Source: Tardiphaga sp. P9-11 (GTDB taxonomy: Bacteria; Pseudomonadota; Alphaproteobacteria; Rhizobiales; Xanthobacteraceae). From it: 64,000 nucleotides of DNA. The stretch's first letter is position 1, and each line of letters opens with the position of its first letter. Where the stretch lies: positions 1,300,261 through 1,364,260 of the forward strand of contig NZ_NPKQ01000001.1 of the NCBI RefSeq assembly GCF_008329525.1. The letters run 5' to 3'. A model generated the notes under the pieces. That model was not told the origin of the DNA, searched no databases, and saw nothing but the letters and a program-made list of their open reading frames with translations. The position numbers and the translations under genes were made by a program. Below, piece by piece: positions 8,349 through 18,042 of this stretch.

Positions 8349-9272
8349 TCAGGTCGCGCGGCGTTTCGGCGGATCGAGCTCACGGCCGGTCTCCAGCATG
8401 ATCTTGCGCAGCCAGATCGAGCCGGGATCAAATTGCGCGCGTGTCGGCGTGAACATGAACTGTTCGTCGTTGCCAGGATCGAATGGCGGCGCAATTGTCG
8501 TGAGCGACAGCGGCTGAGCCAGTGCGGCAATCAGGCGGCGCGGCACAAAGGCGACGAGATCGGTTCGTGCCACGACATGCAGCGCCTCGATATAGCTCGG
8601 CACGACGAGGGCGATCTGTCGCTCCAGTCTCTTGCTGCGCAGCCAGTCGTCGATAAGGTCTTCGCTCTGGCCCCTGAGCACGACGGCGATATGGCGGGCT
8701 TTGAGAAATCCGTCAGTGCTTTTCAGGCGCGCCGCCGCCGGATGGCCCTTGCGGACGGCAAGGGCGTCGGAATCGACATACAGCAACTGGCGATGGAAGC
8801 CATTGAAGGCGTTGCCGATGCTGATCACCATGTCGAGGCTGCGGGCGAATTCCGCCGTCATGATCGACGGGCCGCGCCATGGCACGACGTTGATTCGGAC
8901 GCCCGGCGCGACGCTGTCGAGCTTCTTCATCAACGGCGGCATCAGCAGTTCGACGGCCAGATCCGGCATCATCAGCCGAAAGTGTCGGTCGCTCTGGCTG
9001 GCATCGAAGACATCCGGGATGAACAGTCCGCGCACCTGTTCGAGCGTCTGGGCGAGTGGACCGCGCATGGCCTGCGCCCGCGGCGACAATTCCATGCGCG
9101 CGCCGACGCGGACAAGCAGGGGGTCGCCGAGCAGATCGCGTAGTCGCCGCAGCGCATGACTGGCGGCCGGCTGCGATAGCCCGATCCGCATCGCGGCGCG
9201 GCTGACGCTAGCTTCGCGCAGCAATGCATCGAGCGCGACCAGCAAATTGAGATCGAGCGTAGCCAAATTCAT
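8349..9272 (-). CDS. LysR-family transcriptional regulator
   Basis: A 307-residue LysR protein. The winged helix-turn-helix is at the N-terminus (ASVSRAAMRIGLSQPAASHALRRLRDLLG) and the two-lobed effector domain follows. The start at 9272 (MNLATLDLNLL) is the family-typical one; an in-frame start 18 bases upstream adds residues that do not fit. The N-terminal sequence is of the NodD/NahR/LinR type. It is divergent from the SnoaL-like gene at 9365, with 92 bases between, so that gene is the likely target. Confidence 0.9.
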   Translation of the reverse strand: MNLATLDLNLLVALDALLREASVSRAAMRIGLSQPAASHALRRLRDLLGDPLLVRVGARMELSPRAQAMRGPLAQTLEQVRGLFIPDVFDASQSDRHFRLMMPDLAVELLMPPLMKKLDSVAPGVRINVVPWRGPSIMTAEFARSLDMVISIGNAFNGFHRQLLYVDSDALAVRKGHPAAARLKSTDGFLKARHIAVVLRGQSEDLIDDWLRSKRLERQIALVVPSYIEALHVVARTDLVAFVPRRLIAALAQPLSLTTIAPPFDPGNDEQFMFTPTRAQFDPGSIWLRKIMLETGRELDPPKRRAT

Positions 9273-9364
9273 GGGGTGAATATATATCATACGGACTATC
9301 GATTGGAAGAATGTGGATTGTCCGACTCATACTGCGTCATCGTTTGATCGATGGAGCAGATGCC

Positions 9365-9793
9365 ATGAGCACCGCAGACAACAAGAAGCTTATTCAGCAG
9401 GTCTATAGCGATTCAGCCAACCGCAGCGGCACAACCTTTGCCGATCATCTCGCCGACGATGCATGCTGGATCGTGGTCGGTCAGTATTCCTGGGGGCGCA
9501 CGTTCAAGGGGAAGGACGCCATCCTCAACGGCCTCATGGGGCATTTCCGGTCGCTACTCGACATACGGCCGCGGACACTCGCGTCCAATTTCATTGCGGA
9601 AGGCAATCTGGTGGTTGTCGAGGCCAAGGGCGATAATGTCACCAAGGCGGGCGACCGCTATGACAACGACTACTGCATGGTGTGGCGTGTCGAGAACGGC
9701 AAGATCACCATGATCAAGGAATATTGCGACACGGCATTGGTCGAGCGGGTGCTGGGCCCGTTTCCCGAAGAAATGGCACGGGTGCCCACCTGA
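9365..9793 (+). CDS. SnoaL-like / NTF2-fold protein
   Basis: A 142-residue protein of the NTF2-like SnoaL family: N-terminal helices (NKKLIQQVYSD), then strands with WGRTFKGKDAIL, VVEAKGDN and YCMVWRVENGKI, ending in a short tail. Members include polyketide cyclases, dehydratases and isomerases and many of unknown substrate. The ATG at 9365 follows GGAG by a suitable distance. It is divergent from a LysR gene, the usual layout for a regulated catabolic or detoxifying enzyme. Confidence 0.78.
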   Translation: MSTADNKKLIQQVYSDSANRSGTTFADHLADDACWIVVGQYSWGRTFKGKDAILNGLMGHFRSLLDIRPRTLASNFIAEGNLVVVEAKGDNVTKAGDRYDNDYCMVWRVENGKITMIKEYCDTALVERVLGPFPEEMARVPT

Positions 9794-9801
9794 CACAACA
9801 A

Positions 9802-9831
9802 AATGCCGGGCGCGGTGTTGCGCCTGGCATT
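9802..9831. terminator. Bidirectional hairpin between convergent genes
   Basis: A 12-bp stem AATGCCGGGCGC/GCGCCTGGCATT with one G-T pair and loop GGTGTT lies between the stop at 9793 and the convergent GST gene at 9849. A-rich and T-rich flanks fit termination on both strands. Confidence 0.65.
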
Positions 9832-9848
9832 CGTCGAATGGCTCGTGC

Positions 9849-10529
9849 TCAGGCGACCTTGGTCGCCAGGTGCTTGAACATGGCGGCGCGGGCTTCGTCG
9901 TCCATCTCGGCCTTGAACTTGAACGTGTCCTTCAGCGCGACGGCTTTGGCTGCAGCGGGGCGCGCCGAGATTTCGTCATGCAGGCGCTTCACATTGGGGA
10001 ATTGGGCGAAAGCTTCGTCGCCCAGGATGAAATTGGTCATCCTCACCCAGCCCCAGACATCCATGTCGACGATCGTATAGGTGTCGCCGACCATGTATTG
10101 ACGTCCGGCGAGGCGCTCGTTGAGCACGCCGAGATGGCGCTTGGCCTCGAACTGATAACGGTTATGCGCGTAATCGATCTTCTCGGGCGCGAAATGCTTG
10201 AAGTGCACAGCCTGACCGAAGAATGGACCGACGCCGGTGGCGACAAACATCAGCCAGGACAGGAGCTCGCCGCGCTGCGTTGCCGGCGGCAGGAATTTTC
10301 CGGTCTTCTCGGCGAGATAGAGCAGGATGGCGTTGCTGTCGAACACCTTGACGCCGTCGTCATCGATCGCCGGAACCTTGCCGTTCGGATTGACCTTGAG
10401 GAAATCCTGATTGAACTGTGCGCCGGTGCGGGTATCGACGGCGATGGGCTCATAGGCCAGCCCAGCTTCTTCCAGAAACAGCGCAACCTTGGTCGGATTC
10501 GGCGAACCGTTGAAATAGAATTTCAGCAT
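9849..10529 (-). CDS. Glutathione S-transferase family protein
   Basis: A 226-residue GST. The N-terminal thioredoxin-like domain (residues 1-80) has NPTKVALFLEEAGL, the cis-proline segment GKVPAIDDDG and the glutathione-binding DSNAILLYLAEKTG. The C-terminal all-helical domain follows. The active-site region near residues 8-11 reads GSPNPTK, as in the YfcG/YghU group, where an asparagine or threonine rather than tyrosine activates glutathione. Roles in that group include disulfide reductase activity and detoxification. It is transcribed away from the DUF6506 gene side of the intergenic space. Confidence 0.88.
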   Translation of the reverse strand: MLKFYFNGSPNPTKVALFLEEAGLAYEPIAVDTRTGAQFNQDFLKVNPNGKVPAIDDDGVKVFDSNAILLYLAEKTGKFLPPATQRGELLSWLMFVATGVGPFFGQAVHFKHFAPEKIDYAHNRYQFEAKRHLGVLNERLAGRQYMVGDTYTIVDMDVWGWVRMTNFILGDEAFAQFPNVKRLHDEISARPAAAKAVALKDTFKFKAEMDDEARAAMFKHLATKVA

Positions 10530-10701
10530 CTCAAGTCTCCCTGGATTTTATACGTCAAAGCACGAGGCGGGGCCGCTGATGCGGACCGTCGTCTCGTGCT
10601 TGGAATTCAGGGAGAGTGCAAGCGACGTTTTAGTGAAGCCGGGCTGAGCTCCGGATCTTCACTTCCGTCGTGGCCGGGCTTGTCGTGGAGAAGATCGAGA
10701 T

Positions 10702-10797
10702 TTAGCCCGCGTCTATCTCGGTCTCGACATACCAGAATATGGAGCGGTTGCAGGCTGCGAAACCTTGGGATATCGCGCCCGCGCGATTGATCACTCC
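10702..10797 (-). pseudogene. Fragment of a CcrM-type C-terminal (RAMA) domain
   Basis: Read leftwards, this stretch encodes VINRAGAISQGFAACNRSIF and then WYVETEIDAG before a stop at 10702. It matches the C-terminus of CcrM at 12114 of this window ([20 protein letters not shown], then WHVETKKG), and the DNA is similar over about 80 bases. This is the last part of the RAMA domain found on CcrM-type methyltransferases. No catalytic part or start belongs to it; it abuts and slightly overlaps the 3' end of the DUF6506 gene. It is most simply a remnant of a duplicated or acquired RAMA gene. Confidence 0.6.
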
Positions 10798-11093
10798 TTG
10801 AAGAGGGCGTGCATGCCGTCGATGGATTCCGGCCCGTAGCTGACGGAGCCGACCGGGATACGATGCTGGATGGCTTCGAGGACACTTGCAGTCCATCGCG
10901 GGCCAAAACCACCGCACAATTCGATGAGCTGTACGCCGTCTTCTACCATTTGCTGCGCGATCGCGACAGCCTGACCAGGCTCGTCCACGCCGACGGCAAT
11001 CATTTCGAATGCAGGTGAAGCCATCGACATCCGGTGCTGCGCAGGGTCGAGTTGGGCGCCCGAGACGATAAAGCCGAATTTGACAAGAGCCAT
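10791..11093 (-). CDS. DUF6506 family protein
   Basis: A 100-residue soluble protein beginning MALVKFGFIVSGAQLDP with core lines MIAVGVDEPGQAVAIAQQM and VQLIELCGGFGPRWTASV. I recognise it as the DUF6506 family, which has no known function. An alternation of short strands and helices suggests a compact alpha/beta fold. It is divergent from the LysR gene at 11184, with 90 bases between, and is its likely target. Its stop overlaps the RAMA fragment. Confidence 0.75.
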   Translation of the reverse strand: MALVKFGFIVSGAQLDPAQHRMSMASPAFEMIAVGVDEPGQAVAIAQQMVEDGVQLIELCGGFGPRWTASVLEAIQHRIPVGSVSYGPESIDGMHALFKE

Positions 11094-11183
11094 CGCAATT
11101 CTCCTTACGGTGACCCTACGTTAGAGATGGCATATGCTGTCGTCCAAGACTGATATGGCAGAACTTCAGACCGGATATGTCTC

Positions 11184-12068
11184 ATGTTGGATTTGCAGCA
11201 ATTGCGTTACTTCGTCGCTGTTGCGGAAACGGAAAATGTCGGGCGGGCCGCAACGCAGCTTCACATCTCGCAATCGCCGCTCAGCCGGCAGATGCAGCAG
11301 TTGGAGGCCCGGTTGGGGCTTGCATTGTTTGCTCGCGAGAAAAAACGGCTTCGCCTGACCACTGCGGGACGGACGTTCCTGAAGGAGGCACGCGCCCTGT
11401 TGGCGCATGCTGCCAAGGTGGAGAACGGCGCTCAGGATATTGCGCAGGGTCGCGCAGGCAGTCTAGCGATCGGCTATGTGGAGGGAGCCATCCACAGCGG
11501 CGTTATCGCGGCGGGTCTGCGGGCGTTACGCGATCGGGCTCCGAACGTGCGACTGCAACTGCGCAGTTTGCGTTCGGCTCCTCTGTTTGCAGCGATCAGC
11601 CAAGGTGATCTCGACGTTGGCCTGGCTTACTCCGCGCCTTCAGCGGACGGAGTTCTCGTCGGCCATCTCTGCGCCGAAGAGAAATTCCTGCTTGCCGTCC
11701 CCGAAGGACACCCACTTGCCACAGGCCGGCTCTTGCCGCAGCGGCTGCATGGTCAGACGTTCATTGCCGCGCCCGAATCCCGGTCGTTGCAGACGCGACA
11801 GGCTTTCCTGCAGGCCTGCGCCGTGGCCGGGTTCATGCCAAACATCCAGTTTGAGGCCGACAATCCGACCATAGCACTGGGATTCGTAGAGGCAGGCTTG
11901 GGATTGGCGATCGTGCAGGCGAGTCTGCGGCATCGGGCAGCGCCCAGTGTTGTGTTGCGAGCAATGCCGGGCGCATTTCCGCTACGCATGCGTATCTATG
12001 CTGTGGCCGCGCGGGACACGTCGGCTCTCGTACGCGTGTTTCTGGATGCGTGTCGGCGCGCGCCGTAA
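11184..12068 (+). CDS. LysR-family transcriptional regulator
   Basis: A 294-residue LysR protein: N-terminal helix-turn-helix (NVGRAATQLHISQSPLSRQM), linker helix, then the effector domain with GSLAIGYVEGAIHSGVI and FIAAPESRS. The sequence around the helix-turn-helix is of the BenM/CatR type, regulators of aromatic degradation that sense small acids. It is divergent from the DUF6506 gene. It is convergent with ccrM. Confidence 0.9.
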   Translation: MLDLQQLRYFVAVAETENVGRAATQLHISQSPLSRQMQQLEARLGLALFAREKKRLRLTTAGRTFLKEARALLAHAAKVENGAQDIAQGRAGSLAIGYVEGAIHSGVIAAGLRALRDRAPNVRLQLRSLRSAPLFAAISQGDLDVGLAYSAPSADGVLVGHLCAEEKFLLAVPEGHPLATGRLLPQRLHGQTFIAAPESRSLQTRQAFLQACAVAGFMPNIQFEADNPTIALGFVEAGLGLAIVQASLRHRAAPSVVLRAMPGAFPLRMRIYAVAARDTSALVRVFLDACRRAP

Positions 12069-12113
12069 ATCCGGCGTGCGCAAGAAGACTTGCCTTGGCG
12101 ATGCGGTGGGGCT

Positions 12114-13266
<1,153 letters not shown>

Positions 13267-13487
13267 AGGCGACGCTGTCGGCGACGCGGGACTAAACAAC
13301 CGACAGGCAGACATTGACCGCGCAAAGTAAAAATCGACTTAATTGGTAACGAGATCGAACTAGGCAAGTTTTGCCGGGCAGGGTAATGCTTAATGCAATG
13401 GAAATTTTGCGTCGCAACTGCGTTATGTGTGCGGGATCGTCCGCAACTCGTCTAAAATGCTGCGAATTGAAATGAAGGAATTGCCCC

Positions 13488-14426
13488 ATGCGTTACGATG
13501 ACTTCCGTCGCAGCGACAATATCGACGACCGTCGTGACGATAGCGGTGGCGGATATGGCGGCGGGGGCGGCGGTTTCGGTATTCCCGGTGGCGGCGGTGG
13601 CCTCGGCATCGGCACGGTGATCGTGCTCGGACTGGTTGGCTGGGCGTTCGGCATCGATCCGCGCATTCTCATCGGTGGCGCAGAGATTCTCACCGGCGGA
13701 CAACAGGCACCGACCTACCAGACCGATCGCCGGTCAGCACCGACCAAGAGTGGTGCGCCATCAGACGAAATGGGCAGTATGATCTCGGGCGTGCTCGGCG
13801 AAATCGACGACCGCTGGGATGAAATCTTCAAGGAGAGCGGACAGAAATATACAGGGCCGCAGATCGTGCTGTTTCGCAATGCCACCAATGGCGGGCGCTG
13901 CGGCAATGCGCAGTCGGCGATGGGGCCGTTCTACTGTCCGCCCGACAAGAAGATCTATCTCGACACCGGCTTCTTCCGTCAGGTCGAAACCAAATTTCGC
14001 GGTTGCTCGGGTAATGCCTGCAAATTCACCGCAGCCTATATTATCGCGCATGAAGCGGGCCACCACATCCAGAATCTGCTCGGGATCATTCCGCGTGTGA
14101 CGCGGCTGCAGCAGCAGGCCGGCAGCAAGGCGGAGGCCAATCTGCTGCAGGTCCGCGTCGAACTGCAGGCGGATTGTCTGTCCGGTGTCTGGGTCAACCG
14201 CGAATCGAAGAAGCGTCCTGGTTTCCTTGAAGCCGGTGACATCGATGCCGCGCTGCAGACCGCGTCTGCCATCGGCGACGACACGCTGCAACGTCAGGCA
14301 CAGGGCCGCGTCGTGCCGGACTCGTTCACGCATGGCTCGGCTGAACAGCGCAAGCGTTGGTTCATGACTGGCTATCAGCAGGGCACCGTGCAGGCCTGCA
14401 ACACATTTGCGACGGATCGGCTGTGA
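13488..14426 (+). CDS. Neutral zinc metallopeptidase (YpfJ / KPN_02809 family)
   Basis: A 312-residue membrane-anchored protein. A polar start (MRYDDFRRSDNIDDRR) leads into a glycine-rich run, then one transmembrane helix (about residues 40-60), then an extracytoplasmic domain. The zinc motif HEAGHH (about residues 188-193) has the HExxH glutamate. YCPPDKKIYLDTGFF and QADCLSGVW are conserved lines of the family. Substrates are unknown. The stop overlaps the moaB start (TGATG), so the two are probably translated together. Confidence 0.9.
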   Translation: MRYDDFRRSDNIDDRRDDSGGGYGGGGGGFGIPGGGGGLGIGTVIVLGLVGWAFGIDPRILIGGAEILTGGQQAPTYQTDRRSAPTKSGAPSDEMGSMISGVLGEIDDRWDEIFKESGQKYTGPQIVLFRNATNGGRCGNAQSAMGPFYCPPDKKIYLDTGFFRQVETKFRGCSGNACKFTAAYIIAHEAGHHIQNLLGIIPRVTRLQQQAGSKAEANLLQVRVELQADCLSGVWVNRESKKRPGFLEAGDIDAALQTASAIGDDTLQRQAQGRVVPDSFTHGSAEQRKRWFMTGYQQGTVQACNTFATDRL

Positions 14427-14989
14427 TGTCATCGACCGATGTGACGAAAGACTTCGTGCCGCTCAATATCGCGGTACTGACCATTTCCGACACACGGTCG
14501 CTCGATGACGACAAGTCCGGCGCGACGCTGGCCGATCGGCTGACATCGGCCGGTCACACGCTGGCGAAGCGCGAGATCGTCACAGATGATGTCGAAGCGA
14601 TCCGGACGATCGTGCGCGCATGGATTGCCGATCCCGGCGTCGACGCCATCATCACGACCGGTGGCACGGGCTTCACTGGCCGTGACGTCACGCCGGAAGC
14701 CATCGAGCCCTTGTTCGAGAAGCGGATGGATGGCTTCTCGATTGCATTTCACATGCTGAGCCACGCCAAGATCGGCACCTCGACGATCCAGAGCCGCGCG
14801 ACTGCTGGTACCGCCGGCGCGACATTTATCTTCTGCCTGCCGGGGTCGCCTGGCGCCTGCCGTGATGGCTGGGACGGCATTCTCGCCGCGCAGCTGGATT
14901 ACCGCACTAAGCCGTGCAATTTCGTCGAGATCATGCCGCGTCTCGATGAGCATCTGCGACGTCCGAAGGCGAAGGGCGCGTCGGTCTAG
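14426..14989 (+). CDS. moaB: Molybdenum cofactor biosynthesis protein MoaB
   Basis: A 187-residue MoaB/MogA-fold protein that adenylylates molybdopterin or helps insert molybdenum. The signature TTGGTGFTGRDVTPEAIEPL and the later line AGTAGATFIFCLPGSPGAC are typical. The ATG at 14426 shares one base with the preceding stop. Its 3' end overlaps the convergent acetyltransferase gene by 4 bases. Confidence 0.93.
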   Translation: MSSTDVTKDFVPLNIAVLTISDTRSLDDDKSGATLADRLTSAGHTLAKREIVTDDVEAIRTIVRAWIADPGVDAIITTGGTGFTGRDVTPEAIEPLFEKRMDGFSIAFHMLSHAKIGTSTIQSRATAGTAGATFIFCLPGSPGACRDGWDGILAAQLDYRTKPCNFVEIMPRLDEHLRRPKAKGASV

Positions 14990-15465
14990 AGCACGAGCTC
15001 CCAGGTCTCTCCCATCAGATCCTGCCCGAAACTGCGATGCGGCTCGGTGGCGACCAGCGTGAAGCCGGCATCCTGGTAGATTCTTCGCGCAGCACCGAGA
15101 TTGCTCTGGGTCCATAGTGTGATCCTGCGATAACCGCATTGCCGCGCAAAGGCGATGGATTCCGTCACCATGCGCTGGCCGAGTTTTTGTCCGCGCGCCT
15201 TGGGATCGATCAGCAAGAGCCGCAATTTGGCGACGTCGTCGGATGCCTTCACGAGAAACAGCGAGCCGACGGGCGCGCGATCCATATCAGCGATCCAGCA
15301 GCGCTCGCACGCAGGATCGCATGACGCGACGAATTCTGCGGCGATGTCAGCCACCAGCGCCTTGAAGGATGCATCGAATCCGTATTCGGCCGTATAGAGT
15401 TCGCCGTGGCTGCGGATGACCCAGTCGATGTCGCCAGGCTGGAGATCGCGTAACACGGCTGCCAT
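14986..15465 (-). CDS. GNAT-family N-acetyltransferase
   Basis: A 159-residue GNAT protein. The acetyl-CoA pyrophosphate loop reads DPKARGQKLGQRMV (about residues 87-100), preceded by the strand LRLLLID and followed by ITLWTQSNLGAARRIYQDAGF, the usual C-terminal helix-strand. Standalone GNAT proteins of this type acetylate small amines or protein N-termini; substrate unknown. It follows the glycosyltransferase gene on the same strand with 2 bases between, so they form a two-gene unit. Confidence 0.88.
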   Translation of the reverse strand: MAAVLRDLQPGDIDWVIRSHGELYTAEYGFDASFKALVADIAAEFVASCDPACERCWIADMDRAPVGSLFLVKASDDVAKLRLLLIDPKARGQKLGQRMVTESIAFARQCGYRRITLWTQSNLGAARRIYQDAGFTLVATEPHRSFGQDLMGETWELVL

Positions 15466-15467
15466 GG

Positions 15468-16037
15468 TCAGGCGACGATGATCCGGCTACGGAGCAATGT
15501 GCGGGAGGAGCGGCCAAGCTGACGCAGCAACCGCGCTTCGGATCGGCGGGCATCGGGTGCATAGCCTCCGAGCCGGTCGTAATGGTCGCGTGCGATCAAG
15601 AGGCCCTGATCGGCCTTGGGGCCAGTGATCACGCGGATCATGTGTTTCAGGCCATCGCCAAATCCCGCCTCGTCATAGGGCGAGCGCGCATAGCGGAAAA
15701 TGCCCGCGCGGGGGCGATTGCTGGTCGAGACGCGCTGAATGAATTGCTGGGTCTCCTCGATCCAGCCGGCGTCGAGCACGGCACCCGCATGCAGAAACAT
15801 CAGCCAGGGGGAGCGTGCCTGCTTGGCGCCGGCGGCCATCGCCGCGGCGCGCGATCCCTGCGAGGTCAGGAAGCCGCAGCCGGCGACATCGGCGACGCGT
15901 TCGATGACATCGGTGCCGGCTCGGTCGACCAGCAGCACCTCGCGGATCACACCGGCAGCCGCGCCCGGGACCAGCGCTGCCAGTGTGGCAACAGCGGGCT
16001 GTTCGACGCCTTCGGTGGGGATAATCACGCTCAGCAT
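15468..16037 (-). CDS. Family 2 glycosyltransferase-like protein
   Basis: A 189-residue GT-A fold protein. MLSVIIPTEGVEQPAVATLA and VIREVLLVDRAGTDV form the nucleotide-binding part; RAAAMAAGAKQARSPWLMFL leads to the site where family 2 enzymes have an acidic metal-binding motif. Here this reads FLHAGAVLD, so the usual HAD(T) aspartate is replaced. Length is short for the family. It may be inactive or use another ligand. It is co-oriented with the acetyltransferase just downstream. Sugar and acceptor are unknown. Confidence 0.75.
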   Translation of the reverse strand: MLSVIIPTEGVEQPAVATLAALVPGAAAGVIREVLLVDRAGTDVIERVADVAGCGFLTSQGSRAAAMAAGAKQARSPWLMFLHAGAVLDAGWIEETQQFIQRVSTSNRPRAGIFRYARSPYDEAGFGDGLKHMIRVITGPKADQGLLIARDHYDRLGGYAPDARRSEARLLRQLGRSSRTLLRSRIIVA

Positions 16038-16236
16038 GGATTTCGGATTGATACCTCTAACAAGTCCGCAACTGCGTTATCATTTCGTCATACTCTACGC
16101 AGCACTCTCAACCGCGGCAATTTGGGGCACGCCTAGGCGGTAGTCCTGAGGGCGGTCGGAGAATGCACAGTGCCTGCCCTGCGCGCCATCCCATTTATGT
16201 TCTTGCTTTGTTCCTTGTCTGCGCTATCGTGGCTGC

Positions 16237-17400
16237 ATGAGTCGCCAGATCGCTGCCCTCAAGCACCCGCCGGTCCCGGCGCCCTCCGATGAACCGGCGG
16301 GTGCGCTTTCCCCTTTTCCTGAGATCGCGGTGGCGATCGACAAGCAGCGGCGGCGAGGCCGCGGTGCCCAGTCCAACGACAGCGGGCGCTACGAGGCCGA
16401 GGCCCGGGTCGCCTTTGATGACGGCTGGCAGAGCCTCGATGAATTGCCGCCGTTCAAGACGACTGTTGCGACGGACACCGCGCGCAAGGTCATCACGCGC
16501 AATGAATCGCCGGATATCGGCTTCGACCGTTCGATCAATCCCTATCGCGGCTGCGAGCATGGCTGCGTCTATTGTTTCGCGCGGCCGACCCACGCCTATC
16601 TCGGTCTCTCGCCCGGACTCGATTTCGAATCCAAACTGTTCGTGAAGCCCGATGCGCCGGCGCTGCTCGAGAAGGAGCTGGCCGCCGCCGAATACGAGCC
16701 GAAGATGATCGCGATCGGCACCAATACCGATCCTTATCAGCCGATCGAGCGCGAGCGTCAGGTCATGCGCGGCATTCTCGAAGTACTGGAGAAGACTGGT
16801 CATCCCGTCGGCATCGTCACCAAGTCGGCTTTGGTGACGCGCGATATCGATATCCTGGCTCGGATGGCGCAGCGCAACCTGGTCAAGGTGGCGTTGTCGG
16901 TGACGTCGCTCGATCCGAAGCTCGCACGAACCATGGAGCCGCGTGCTTCGACGCCGTCGAAGCGGCTGGAAGCATTGCGCCAACTGTCGGAGGCCGGGAT
17001 TCCGACCACGGTGATGGTGGCGCCGGTGATCCCTGCGCTGAATGACAGCGAGATCGAACGCATTCTCGATGCCGCCGCTCATGCCGGCGTCAAGGAAGCC
17101 AGCTACGTTTTGCTGCGACTGCCGATGGAAGTGCGCGATCTGTTTCGCGAGTGGTTGATGGCGAATTATCCGGACCGCTATCGCCACGTTTTCACGCTGA
17201 TCCGCGAAATGCGCGGTGGCCGCGACTACGACTCGCAATGGGGCACACGCATGAAAGGCACCGGACCGATGGCCTGGATGATTGGCCGCCGCTTCGAGAT
17301 CGCCTGCACGAAACTCGGTCTCAACAAGCGTCGTTCGAAGCTCACCCTCGACCATTTCGAGAAGCCGGCCGGTGCCGGCCAGCAATTGAATCTGTTCTAA
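16237..17400 (+). CDS. PA0069-family radical SAM protein
   Basis: A 387-residue radical SAM enzyme. The cluster motif is CEHGCVYC (C-x3-C-x2-C, near residue 107), inside NPYRGCEHGCVYCFARPTH, the line shared with spore photoproduct lyase-like proteins and the Rv2578c/PA0069 group. Conserved later lines are GTNTDPYQPIERE and APVIPALNDSEIERIL. The reaction is unknown; a nucleic acid or repair role is guessed from distant similarity. A terminator follows at 17437. Confidence 0.9.
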   Translation: MSRQIAALKHPPVPAPSDEPAGALSPFPEIAVAIDKQRRRGRGAQSNDSGRYEAEARVAFDDGWQSLDELPPFKTTVATDTARKVITRNESPDIGFDRSINPYRGCEHGCVYCFARPTHAYLGLSPGLDFESKLFVKPDAPALLEKELAAAEYEPKMIAIGTNTDPYQPIERERQVMRGILEVLEKTGHPVGIVTKSALVTRDIDILARMAQRNLVKVALSVTSLDPKLARTMEPRASTPSKRLEALRQLSEAGIPTTVMVAPVIPALNDSEIERILDAAAHAGVKEASYVLLRLPMEVRDLFREWLMANYPDRYRHVFTLIREMRGGRDYDSQWGTRMKGTGPMAWMIGRRFEIACTKLGLNKRRSKLTLDHFEKPAGAGQQLNLF

Positions 17401-17436
17401 CTCCGCAGGTCTCGCAGCGTACGGAGTGGTGGAGAG

Positions 17437-17479
17437 GGGACGTTGGCAGGAAACCAGAGCCTGCCAACGTCCCTCTTTT
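17437..17479 (+). terminator. Strong rho-independent terminator
   Basis: A perfect 14-bp stem GGGACGTTGGCAGG/CCTGCCAACGTCCC with a 9-base loop is followed by TCTTTTC. It separates the radical SAM gene from the VOC gene. Confidence 0.85.
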
Positions 17480-17511
17480 CGATTTATAGAGTGAGTACAG
17501 GAGTGACGCGC

Positions 17512-17970
17512 ATGACAACTAAAAAACCACCAGTGCCGATCGCGCGCATGACGGTGATCACGCTGGGCGTCGCGGATATGCGCAGGAGCATTGTTTTCTA
17601 CGAAGCGCTGGGCTTTACGCGAAAGGCCCGTGCCTCGGGCGATGCCATCGCCTTTTTCGACACCGGCGCCAGCGTCCTCGCGCTGTTTCCGTGGAGTCAA
17701 CTGGCGCAGGACGCGACATTGCCTGACCATCCAAGGCCGCAGGCGTTTCGCGGCAGCACGCTGGCGTGGAATTGCCGCTCGGAGGACGAGGTCGATGCGG
17801 TTCTCGCTTTCGCCATCGATTGCGGCGGATCGCTGTTAAAGCCGGCGCGAAAGACCGATTACGGTGGCTATTCCGGCTACTTTGCGGACCCGGACGGGCA
17901 CGCCTGGGACGTGGTTGTGGCTCCGGGGATCGAGGTCGGTGACGACCGGCGCGTGCATCTGGACGATTAG
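17512..17970 (+). CDS. VOC-family (glyoxalase/dioxygenase fold) protein
   Basis: A 152-residue vicinal oxygen chelate protein. Two beta-alpha-beta-beta-beta modules are visible: MTVITLGVADMRRSIVFYEA, and later TDYGGYSGYFADPDGHAWDV. The metal-binding positions of active enzymes are only partly present, so function could be catalytic or binding. The ATG at 17512 has AGGAG 8 bases upstream. It begins after the terminator and is followed 72 bases later by rnhB. Confidence 0.82.
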   Translation: MTTKKPPVPIARMTVITLGVADMRRSIVFYEALGFTRKARASGDAIAFFDTGASVLALFPWSQLAQDATLPDHPRPQAFRGSTLAWNCRSEDEVDAVLAFAIDCGGSLLKPARKTDYGGYSGYFADPDGHAWDVVVAPGIEVGDDRRVHLDD

Positions 17971-18042
17971 CACCATCTGAATAGCGGGCACGATCCCGAG
18001 TTCCCGGTTGCGCCTGCAGGTCGGCTTCAGCAGGATCCTCCG

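Noticed and set aside
16195..17730. Long minus-strand frame opposite the radical SAM gene
   Set aside because: Low-complexity Arg/His-rich translation without motifs; the plus strand carries the cluster cysteines.
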